From Polyrhizophydium stewartii (Eukaryota > Chytridiomycota > Chytridiomycetes > Rhizophydiales): a DNA stretch of 11,876 nucleotides. This document shows positions 1 to 7,078 of this stretch, in pieces. The stretch spans positions 1 through 11,876 of the forward strand of contig JADGIZ010000555.1 in assembly GCA_027604665.1 (NCBI GenBank), in the 5' to 3' direction. How positions within the stretch are numbered: the first letter of the stretch is position 1; the number at the start of each line of letters is the position of its first letter. Both the position numbers and the translations under genes were made by a program. The notes beneath the pieces are model-generated. The model had not been told where the DNA came from. It saw only the letters and a list, made by a program, of their open reading frames with translations, and searched no databases.

Positions 1-278
1 CGGCCACACAGTCCGGCCGCGATGGGGAGCAGATCGGCCGATGGCGCCGGAGATTGCCACTGCGACGGCGGGCAGGGACGGGGCGGGGTGTGGGCTGCGC
101 CTGCCAGAGCCGGCACGCCCGCACTCGGGCAGTTGCAGCTGGCAGCGCCCGCAGGCCCTCGGCGAGCGATCGGGGGCGTGGCGTCCCGGCCCGACCGCCG
201 CCGACCGCCGCCTCCGACCGCCACGACCCGCCAGGCCGGCAGGCGGGAGCGACAACAAAATACGAGTGGGAGGCGCAC
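1..278 (-). other. Glycogenin intron 1, 5' part (runs off left edge)
   Basis: The stretch follows a GTGCGC donor directly after the SSFDG codons. No acceptor followed by the expected DQG(I/L)LN codons can be found on the minus strand before the edge. Its open frames on both strands are low-complexity and unlike any glycogenin exon. It therefore appears to be intronic, at least 278 nt long. Confidence 0.7.
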
Positions 279-786
279 CATCGAAGCTCGAGTAGGGCCG
301 CTGGGCGTGCTCGATGAGCTCGGCAAAGAGCGCCGCGCTGGGCTTGGTGACAAAGACGCCCGAGTTGAAGCAGTCGGGCCAGCCGACGTCCGGCGCGGCC
401 GCAAAGACGACGCTCTCCTGGTCGAGGAATCCAAAGACTGAGTCGATGTTGCGCAGCACGAGCGTATCGGCGTCGAGAAAGGCGATGCGCTCGTACGGCA
501 CGACGTCCGGGTTCCACACGTGCAGCTTGGTGTAGGTCGCAAAGAGGTCCGGGCGGCCGAGCAGCGCCAGGTTCGGCATGCTGTTTGTGCGCAGCGTGTC
601 GACGGCCACCGTGCGGTCGAAAGCCGTGGCGAGCGCGGCCACGGCATCGGCGCCGACGGTCTCGGGCGTGTAGAGCGCCACGAGGGCGTGCTGCGTGCCC
701 GTGCGCCGCAGCGAGTGCGCCAGCACCAGCGCGCCGGGCAGGTATGATTCGGTCGTGAGCAGGGTGACAAAGGCGTACGCGGCCAT
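279..786 (-). CDS. GLG1: Glycogenin, 5' exon (partial; rest beyond left edge)
   Basis: Glycogenin is a family GT8 glucosyltransferase that primes glycogen by glucosylating itself with UDP-glucose in the cytosol. Starting at the ATG at 786, the exon encodes 169 complete codons plus one base. Visible family landmarks are the N-terminal AYAFVTLLT strand (residues 3-11), YLPGALVLAHSL (15-26), TYTKLHVW with Lys87, the Mn-binding DxD in FLDADTLVL (Asp105 and Asp107), and DVGWPDCFNSGVF (133-145). The exon ends in SSFDG, where the family normally continues GDQG, at a GTGCGC donor (277-278). The next exon is not recognisable in 1-278, so the gene continues past the left edge. The autoglucosylated tyrosine would lie in the missing part, so priming activity cannot be judged. 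The start is chosen because it gives the usual family N-terminus with no extension. Confidence 0.93.
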
Positions 787-1240
787 GAGAGGGGTTGTGG
801 CGATGCGGGATGCCGCGAGGTCGGGAAAGCACCTCCCAAAATCGATCTCTGGCCAAAGCACCACTGCGACCCCCTGCATGCCGCCAGATGCCGCCCAGCC
901 TCGCTCCGCCCCACTCCGCCCCGCCCTGCCGCTGCCTGCCTGCCTCCCCCACTCTGCGCATATCGGCCGCTTGCTCTGCCGCCGCCCGCGCCGCCCGAAC
1001 CACGCCTCTCGTATCCCAAGGCCGGTCGCGCCATGGCGGTTGGCTCCAAAAGCAGCCATTGTTCGGCGTCATACATCGCAAGATCACGCCGGCACGCTTG
1101 CGGCACGCTGCATATCACGCAAGCCTGACAGCCAACGGGCCTGCCAAACACAAGGTCCACCCTGCCAAGAAGCCCAACGAACAAGATGGACAGCGGGAGG
1201 GGAGGTGATGTGAGGAGGCGTGAGCTGCAACCAAGCCACA
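787..1240. other. Intergenic: glycogenin promoter/leader and cyclophilin 3' flank
   Basis: The 454 nt lie upstream of glycogenin and downstream of cyclophilin, both on the minus strand. There is no credible gene. The stretch at 900-960 is strongly pyrimidine-rich on the plus strand with CTGC tandems. A 9-bp direct repeat CGGCACGCT occurs at 1090-1098 and 1101-1109. No clear TATA box or AATAAA signal was found. Confidence 0.6.
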
Positions 1241-2119
1241 TCAAAGCTCCTTCTTGGCCTCGGCGGTCGTCGCCTCGTCGTCCTCGACGGGGATCTCGCG
1301 GCACTCGGCAATGACGATATCCGTCTTGGGCTTGTCGCCGTACGACGTCGGGGTCGACTCGACCTTGCGCACAACGCTCATGCCGTCAACGACCTTGCCA
1401 AAGACAACGTGGCGGCCGTCGAGCCAGTTGGTGGTCACGGTCGTGATGAAGAACTGCGAGCCGTTGGTGTCCTTGCCGGCGTTGGCCATCGACAGGAAGC
1501 CCGGGCCCTTGTGGCGCAGCTTGAAGTTCTCGTCCGGGAAGCGCTCGCCGTAGATGGACTTGCCGCCGGTGCCGTCGCCGCGGGTGAAGTCACCGCCTTG
1601 GATCATGAAGTTCTGGCGGTGGTCGGATGCGAGGCAACCGCGGGTCAGCTTTTGGTTCCAAGGCAGAGCGGGCAGCCGCCTTTATCGGAGCATCCCACAC
1701 AGACGCACCTTGATGACGCGGTGGAACTTGGAGCCCTTGTAGCCAAAGCCCTTCTGTGCTCGGCACCCGCGCCGGCAGAGCAGAGCATGCGGCCAGGGCA
1801 AGTCGCACGCAGGCCGTGCGCAAGGCGGTCGGCCGGAGGCAGCACCGGCGACGCGGCGCAGGCAGCGCGGCCCAGGCAACGCGGAACGGCGCGGAACGGG
1901 TCGTGTAATCGCAACAGCATCAGCGCAACCGAGATCACGGGCGAGCGCAGCCTCATACCAGGCACGGCCGGCAGGCGTCTCTCTCGCACAGACACAGGCA
2001 CACGGCGCCGAGGCACCAAGGCGCAGCGACCGCGCGCACGCGCGCACGCGCTCGCTCGCACAGAAGCTTCCTGCAGAGCGCTCCACGCCGCAGGCGCCGC
2101 ACGCACCTCGCCCGTGCAC

Positions 2120-2151
<32 letters not shown>

Positions 2152-2319
2152 CGTGGCGCCGAACAGGCCAATCGTCACATCGCCCAGGGTGTCGTCGCCC
2201 TGCTTGATGGTCATGACGACCTTCTTGGTGATCTTGGGCCCAGCCGCCGCACCCGCGACCGCGGGCGCAAACAGCATCGACAGGAGCATCGACAGCCACA
2301 CGAGAATCTGCTTGAGCAT
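1241..2319 (-). CDS. cypB: ER/secretory cyclophilin (peptidyl-prolyl cis-trans isomerase B type)
   Basis: Model: join(1241..1612, 1709..1753, 2107..2319) on the minus strand, 209 aa, close to cyclophilin B length. All junctions are phase 0, both donors are GTGCGT, and the acceptors are CAG. Residues 1-23 form a signal peptide (MLKQILVW, a hydrophobic stretch, then AVAG). The cyclophilin fold follows: [11 protein letters not shown] (61-71), exon 2 [15 protein letters not shown] (72-86) and exon 3 NFMIQGGDF. Catalytic and cyclosporin-site residues are present: Arg83, Phe88, Gln91, SMANAG (127-132), QFF (139-141), Trp149 and His154. The chain ends EAKKEL, which resembles a KDEL-type ER retrieval signal, so residence in the ER lumen is inferred. 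The ATG at 2319 is preferred over an upstream in-frame ATG at 2412 because only 2319 puts the signal peptide at the N-terminus. Intron 2 (96 nt) has a GCTGAC branch site at 1644-1649. SNW1 ends 142 nt upstream on the same strand. Confidence 0.95.
1754..2106 (-). other. Cyclophilin intron 1 (353 nt)
   Basis: The intron is bounded by a GTGCGT donor after CTGE and a CAG acceptor before KGFGYKG. It is GC-rich and holds an alternating GCGCAC-type tract around 2030-2060. No clear CTGAC branch site lies within about 50 nt of the acceptor. It stays open in one frame for most of its length, but the peptide is low-complexity and interrupts the cyclophilin fold, so it is read as intron. Confidence 0.85.
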
Positions 2320-2461
2320 TTCGCGATTTTGGGGGGAAAGAGTTCCGCAAAGCAAAGTAGGGAAGACACCGGCGCGGGGAGCGGCCGGCAGAGCGAGTAT
2401 GTATTGGAGCACAGTGCGCGCACAACAAGGCAGGACATGTGCGGATAGTCCGCCACGGCGG
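2320..2461 (-). promoter_or_regulatory. Cyclophilin promoter/leader and SNW1 3' flank, with CCAAT-like box and small hairpins
   Basis: Only 142 nt separate the SNW1 stop from the cyclophilin ATG. A CCAAT pentamer lies on the minus strand at 2403-2407, about 84 nt before the ATG. Two small overlapping inverted repeats follow the SNW1 stop: CCGCC/GGCGG at 2450-2461 and GCGGA-TAG-TCCGC at 2441-2453. They might assist 3' end formation, but this is speculative. Confidence 0.35.
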
Positions 2462-4777
2462 TCACTGCCGCGTGCGCTTGGCCGCGCCGCGGTCGCCGTC
2501 CTGCTGCTGGTCGCCGCCGCGCCCGCGCTTGGCCGCCGTCATAAAGTCGTCGAACCCAAACACATCGGCCTCCTTCTCAAACGCAACGGGCCCGTCGCGC
2601 AGCGAGCCCGACGCGCCGGGGCCGCCGCCCTCGGCACCTTTGAATCCCTTGTGCGGCGCCTGGTCGCCCAGCAGCCGCTCGATCTTGTCCGTGTGCACGC
2701 CCGCGGCAACCTCGCTCTCGACGCGCTTGGGGCGGTAGATGGCCGCGGCCGAGGACCCCTGGAAGAGCGGCTTGTCGTAGAGCCCGTATGCGTCGTCCGC
2801 GCCAAAGCCCGACGACAGCCCCGCAGACTGGTTGAACAGCCGCTGGTCAAACAGCGTGTCCTTGGACATGGTCGGCTTGGCAAGCCCGAGCGCAATCTTC
2901 TCCGAGATGTCGCGCTCCGACGACTGCGCCAGCACGCGCGCCTTGGTCTCGGAGCCCATGTGCGACATGCGCATCTCGCGCACGCGCTGCTGCTGCTTGC
3001 TGCGCCGCAGCTCGTTGCGCTCGCGCATCTGCCGCCGCTGCTCCTCGGTCAGGTGAGCGTCGCTCTCGTCCTCGCTCTCGCCGTCGTCGCTGCCGGCACC
3101 GCCGTCGCGGCCCGCATCACTGCCGCCGTCGTCATCATCATCGTCGTCACTGCGGCCGCCGTCGCTGTCGCCGTCGCGCTCAGATCCAGCCTCGCGCAGG
3201 CCGGCAAGCGTGCTCGCAATAAGCTGGTCGGCCGACGGCGCCTCGCCCGTGCCCGAGACCAGGCCCGCGCGCTCCTCGCGGGCCTTTTGCGCCAGCATGC
3301 GCAGCTTGGCCTCCTTCTCGCGCTTCTCCTTCTCGGCCAGCCGCGACTGCATCTCGGCGCGCAGCTTGACCTCCTCGCGCGCGTGGCGGTCGGCAATAAA
3401 CAGCGCCTCGGACAGCTTGGCAAAGTTGTCGTTGATCGTGACTTCCTGCAGGCCGCGGCCGTCGTTGGCCAGGCGCTTGTCGAGCGGGATCGTGTAGCCC
3501 TTGGCGTTCTTCCAGTTACTGATGCACGGCGGGATCACCCAGTCCTTTTGCTCCTGCACCGACACCTTGCGCGGCGGCGAGTGCATTACGGGCGGCGGCG
3601 GCGACGGCGGGCCACGCGGCACCTTCTTGTGCTTGTACCGCGGCGGCTCGAGCGGGTCCACCGGCGCCTCGACCATCTTGATGATGCGCGTCTCGGCGCC
3701 CGAGACGGACTTGGCCGCCGACTGGTCCGCGGGCGTGTACCGCACAAACGTCGGACCCTTGGTGTCCTTGCCCGAGTCCTTTCCAGACGAGATGCGGTCT
3801 GCACAAGCACACACGGGCAAGTTGGCATCACGCCTGGATCAGCTTCCTCTCGGACATTGTCACACAGACAGACAGATCCAGCGCCACGCACTTCCAATAA
3901 TCTTGTCCAGCGCCGTCTTGGTGCGGTCAGCCGTCTCCTGCACGGCATCCGAGTCTGGCCGCACAAGCGACTCGTCGCCCTCGATCACGTCCTGCTCCTT
4001 CATGGCGACCAAGCTCGAATGGACAATCTTCTTGCTGTTCTTCTTCTGGCCCTGGTGCAGCACCAGGTCGTACCGGATGTTGCCAGACTCGTCCGTCTGC
4101 AGCGAGAGCGTCGGCGCGGGGCCGCCGCCGCTCTTGCGGCCCATGTCGAGCGGGAACTGGACCATGTGGATCTCAGGGAAGGCGCCGCCGTCGCCAAAGT
4201 CCTGCACGTATGATCGCAAGCATGTTGTGAGCACGTGTGAATTGCAATGGGCAGTAAGAGTGTTTGGGGGAGGGGGAAGCGGGACTGGCGGCGGCCGAGA
4301 GTACCGCCTTGGGGTTGCAGGCGTTGCCGCGACCAGAGGCGGCCCGCTTCGACCCGCCAGGCCCGCAATTCACGGCACGTCGCACCTCGAGCGACCGGGG
4401 CACAAAGCCCGCGCGCTGGCCGTAAGGCGGCGGGCCGCGGCGCGGGGCAACGACCGCACCAGAGGCTGCATCGTCTCCGCCGAGCACTCCGGCCGGCGCG
4501 GACGCCTTGCTCTTGCCCTTGCTGCGGGCCGCGGCGAGCTTGCGGCCGCCGGCGTCGTCGTCGTCAGAGTCGGCGTCCCAGCGGGAAACCACTGCGGCCG
4601 ACTTGGGCTTGGGCAGCAGGCTGCGCGGTTGCGCCGCCGGGGGAAGGCAGCGCGTGCGTGTGTGCGTGCGTGTATGCGTGTGCCAGGTCGTCCGTGCGGC
4701 GTCGTCAGCGTCCCCGCAGGCGCAGGCACAGCGACGGCGGGGCACACGGGGGGCCTGCCGCACCTCGACAGCGACAT
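2462..4777 (-). CDS. SNW1: SNW domain splicing factor (SNW1/SKIP/Prp45)
   Basis: Model: join(2462..3798, 3892..4201, 4386..4620, 4764..4777), minus strand, 631 aa. This is somewhat longer than typical homologues. SNW1/Prp45 is a nuclear spliceosome component linked to the Prp19-associated complex. In metazoans it also acts as a transcription co-regulator. The N-terminus reads MSLSSLLPKPK; its first 14 nt sit on a separate exon. Then come [16 protein letters not shown] (68-83), [12 protein letters not shown] (84-95) and FPLDMGRK. The SNW core contains [12 protein letters not shown] (about 245-256) and the signature SNWKNAKG (280-287), followed by IPLDKR and the helix [13 protein letters not shown]. 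An acidic insert (about 392-434) precedes a charged helix, [21 protein letters not shown] (about 503-510) and a basic tail ending KRTRQ. Donors are GTGCGG, GTGCGA and GTGCGT. Introns are 143, 184 and 93 nt. Phases agree at every junction. Confidence 0.95.
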
Positions 4778-4812
4778 TCTCGGCGACAGGCAAAAACCAG
4801 TCATGTGCGATT

Positions 4813-4821
4813 TCACGCCAT
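4813..4821 (-). promoter_or_regulatory. Possible minimal uORF (ATG GCG TGA) in the SNW1 leader
   Basis: The minus strand reads ATGGCGTGA from 4821 to 4813, about 36 nt upstream of the SNW1 ATG at 4777. An additional in-frame ATG at 4804 would add nine residues (MTGFCLSPR). Both matter only if the transcript starts upstream of them, which cannot be seen here. Confidence 0.3.
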
Positions 4822-5129
4822 TTCAGGCCTGCTCGCTCACAAAAACAAGGGATTCTCGGACAAGAAAATGAATGTGTCTGCGAGACTGGCCGGCTGAATC
4901 TTCCGCGGGCTGTATACTCATCACCATTATCAGCACCGCCACCAACTTGGCCACTATCGCCGCAGCTGTTGCTGCCGCCGCCCCACAATCTTTCCATTCG
5001 CTTCAAAAATGTTGATCGTATCGATCAGCAATCGGCCTCGGGTGCCCGATCAACACACCGAAACTCACTCATTAAGAACTTTGAATGGTGCGGATTAGCA
5101 CTCGTGGTTTCTTTTCCAAGGCAAAGGAG

Positions 5130-5149
5130 TGTGCAGCAATTGCTGCACA
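5130..5149. repeat. 20-bp perfect palindrome directly after the Fanzor-like stop codon
   Basis: The bases 5130-5149 are self-complementary over all 20 positions (arms TGTGCAGCAA / TTGCTGCACA, no loop). The palindrome abuts the TGA at 5150-5152. A second small inverted repeat, CATGC-TTGA-GCATG, lies at 5152-5165. Confidence 0.9.
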
Positions 5150-5626
5150 TCATGCTTGAGCATGTTGTTGAGGTCGCAAGTACAGTGGGCCGTCTTCCCT
5201 GAGGGTTATGCCTTCTGCATCGAGTTGCTGAGGCTGCCGCAAGTAGAACATGGCGCGCAAGTGCATGTTGATACGTGCGTTCTTGTCGCGGCACCAGATG
5301 GTGTCGCACTGGCCGCGGTGGCGGAGGCCCCAGGGCATGGGCAGGTTCCTGGCGTCGCAGTTGCGGGCGACCATGCGATCGGGGCCATCACGCCGAGGCT
5401 TGACTGGTGGAAGCGGCGGCCGGGACATAAGGCGGTCGCCAGGGCGAGGTGACTGCCTCTTGCGGTTGGTCTGCTGGCAAGCTGCGTTGGCACCGCCGCC
5501 TGGAGCATGGGGGCAGCAAGTGTCAGTCGCATGGATGGCACGAGAAGGCGATGCGACACCGATCGTTGGATCCATTGCCATCCATGGGTGCTGGTGCAGA
5601 GGCAGCAGAGGCGGCTTGGGCGGCAT

Positions 5627-5690
5627 CTGCACATGAGCCGAGTGTGTCAGCACGAGAGGCAGCAGAGGTGATGCAATGCGAGAAGATCAC
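5627..5690 (-). other. Inferred 64-nt intron in the Fanzor-like gene
   Basis: It has a GTGATC donor after AAG, a GTGCTGACAC branch-type site and a TGTGCAG acceptor. Its length moves the reading from the frame of the IGDGD exon into the frame that carries the CRDKNARINM motif, as the model requires. Confidence 0.55.
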
Positions 5691-5867
5691 CTTGTGCGGC
5701 TGCCTGCAAGGCAGCAGCGAGAGCCGCCTCCAGGCGAGCTGAGACTTTGGATGTGGCCTCGCTCCGGGCGAACTTGATGGCCGTGTCCGCCTCATCCTGC
5801 GTGATCGGCCGCGCGAGTTGTGCTCGGAGTCCCCGTCGCCGATCACGACGAGGATGCGCGAGGTTGG

Positions 5868-5927
5868 CTGCGCAAGTGGGCAGTCAGCATGCATTCCACG
5901 CACAAGCAGCATACACGCGCAGCTTAC
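5868..5927 (-). other. Inferred 60-nt intron in the Fanzor-like gene
   Basis: It has a GTAAGC donor, a GCTGAC branch-type site at 5883-5888 and a GCAG acceptor placed directly before PTSRILVVIGDGD. Its length is a multiple of three, so the frame is kept. The donor differs from the GTGCG type of the host genes. Confidence 0.55.
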
Positions 5928-6727
5928 TGGCCCATGCTTGGTCTTGCGCGAGTTCTTCACGCCTCACGCCGGCCGAAGTCGCTCGATCGTCTCATAAATG
6001 CGATCCTGCACATGTGCGAGCCAGTGCTGCTTGGCAGAGTACGAGTCCATGTGCATCCGGCGGAAGACATGGAGGACGTAGTACCGCGTCATCTCCCCGA
6101 AACGGCAGCCCTTACCATCAAGCATGTCCCCAGTGACGGGCAGGCCGTCCGCCGCGAGAAACTCGAAGAGCTTCTCGACGTTCGCGATCGAGGTGCCCTT
6201 GATCGACGGCATGTCGTCAAAGATATCGATCTTGCCGTCCCTCGTGCGCTGGCGGCGCTCACGCTTCTGCATGTGCTCGCGCACCTGCTGGTGCTGATGG
6301 ATGCGTCGAGCTCGCTTAAACTCCGCCTTGGAGATCTTGACAAAGATGGCACGGTGGTGCACCTTCTTGAGGCCGCGCTTGGTCTTGGGCTCCTCGCCGG
6401 GGTAATTGCAGTTGGGATCGATCGGCGCGATGCGAATCATGACGTAATTTTTGCGGCTGGAGTCCATTGTGCAAACAAAGTGGAAGCCAAGGTGCACAAG
6501 CTCGTCGTAGTGGGGCATGTTGCCAATGTAGTTGCGCTTGGAACTTGAGCTGGTGGCATCCTTGTCGCAAGATGTTGACGATGACGCAGATGGCAGAGGC
6601 AGCGGCGGGACCGACGCCGATGGCGGCTGCGTCAATTGGGATGACGAGGTGTTGACCTTCTCGGTCATGATCGAGATGCTGATCCCGCCGCTCAAAATGA
6701 ACCGTTTCCTGATTGCCGTATTGATGG

Positions 6728-6815
6728 GAGCAGCCTCGAGTGCGAGCGCGGGCGTGGGTGCAGATGCAGACGATCCTGCACCGCCGGGATCGTCATGAGC
6801 AGCCTCGAGTGCGAG
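6728..6815. repeat. 19-bp direct repeat, 69-bp period, in the Fanzor-like gene
   Basis: The 19-mer GAGCAGCCTCGAGTGCGAG occurs at 6728-6746 and 6797-6815. In the main minus-strand frame it yields two ALALEAA copies 23 codons apart. It looks like a local duplication in a linker. Confidence 0.85.
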
Positions 6816-7030
6816 TGCAGGTGCATCAAAGAGACCGGGCACAGAGAACCATGGAAAGTCGGCCTTCGGCTTCTCGCCTCGTATCTCGTAGCCAGGCAAA
6901 TATCTGGAGGACATCTTCCGTGAAGCGGAAGTTGCTTGGCACAAAGCCCCACAGCGGCGCGACCGCCCACTTGGAGAAATGGAGCGGCCCCTTGGACCCC
7001 CATTGTAGTATGGACGATTTCCGGTGACTA

Positions 7031-7045
7031 GTGTCCTACGGACAC
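7031..7045. repeat. Short inverted repeat GTGTCC-TAC-GGACAC
   Basis: The arms are 6 bp and the loop 3 bp. It lies between the ILV1 stop and the first recognisable Fanzor-like codons. It could be an ILV1 3' end hairpin or a subterminal feature of the inserted element. It shows no clear similarity to the palindrome at 5130-5149. Confidence 0.7.
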
Positions 7046-7078
7046 GAATCTTCGAATTTCATTCTTGCTTCTTTATCC

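Larger units (their letters stand above)
4778..5149 (-). other. Non-coding, inverted-repeat-rich stretch: SNW1 upstream region and 3' flank of the Fanzor-like gene
   Basis: About 370 nt with no credible coding region and lower GC than the flanks (28 of 60 bases at 4981-5040). It contains a 20-bp perfect palindrome (5130-5149). A 9-bp inverted repeat TGTTGATCG/CGATCAACA lies at 5010-5018 and 5047-5055. A smaller hairpin TGATCG-TAT-CGATCA (5013-5027) and an ATCGG/CCGAT pair (5031-5035, 5046-5050) compete with it or nest within it. A GTATAC lies at 4912-4917, about 135 nt before the SNW1 ATG. By analogy with Fanzor/TnpB loci, a guide RNA could be encoded here on the minus strand. Confidence 0.4.
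5150..7035 (-). pseudogene. Fanzor-like (eukaryotic TnpB relative) RNA-guided-nuclease gene, probably decayed
   Basis: Fanzor proteins are eukaryotic TnpB homologues carried by transposons; characterised members are RNA-guided DNA nucleases with a RuvC domain. Reading in order: LWGFVPSNFRF (6922-6954, frame offset by one); RFILSGGISISIM (6666-6704), where the family has a TDGVSVSV-like strand; TMDSSRKN (6447-6470), a candidate RuvC-I with Asp at 6462-6464; IDIFDDMPSIKG (6195-6230); RRMHMDSYSAKQ (6027-6062); ILVVIGDGD (5829-5855); a weak zinc-ribbon start TDTCCPH (5507-5527); the RuvC-III/NRDxNAxxNI-like CDTIWCRDKNARINM (5264-5308, Asp at 5285-5287); and GPLYLRP near the C-terminus. Best model: an exon down to 5928, intron 5868-5927 (GTAAGC donor, CTGAC branch site), exon 5691-5867, intron 5627-5690 (GTGATC...GTGCAG), exon 5150-5626. 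Damage: in-frame TGA at 5964-5966, frame offset near 6830-6915, Arg where a zinc-ribbon Cys is expected (5315-5317), and no obvious start. The family call rests on motif memory, not on a search. Confidence 0.68.

Noticed and set aside
1645..2412. Unspliced 255-aa reading of the cyclophilin 5' part
   Set aside because: It reads through intron 1 and loses the conserved [12 protein letters not shown] segment. Splicing restores a full cyclophilin.
1220..4213. 997-codon open frame on the plus strand
   Set aside because: It runs antisense across the cyclophilin and SNW1 exons and introns. The translation is Leu/Arg/Ala/Val-rich with no domain. It is an artefact of high GC3 on the coding strand.
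3501..4871. 456-codon plus-strand open frame
   Set aside because: It is antisense to SNW1 exons and introns, with no recognisable domain and low-complexity stretches.
5120..5170. Helitron 3' end (hairpin plus CTRR)
   Set aside because: The palindrome is suggestive, but no CTRR follows within about 12 nt on either side and no Rep/helicase motifs are present.
5150..5653. Stand-alone small gene of 167 codons
   Set aside because: Its only recognisable part is the RuvC-III-like C-terminus. Upstream exons on the same strand supply the matching earlier motifs, so it is treated as the last exon of the Fanzor-like gene.
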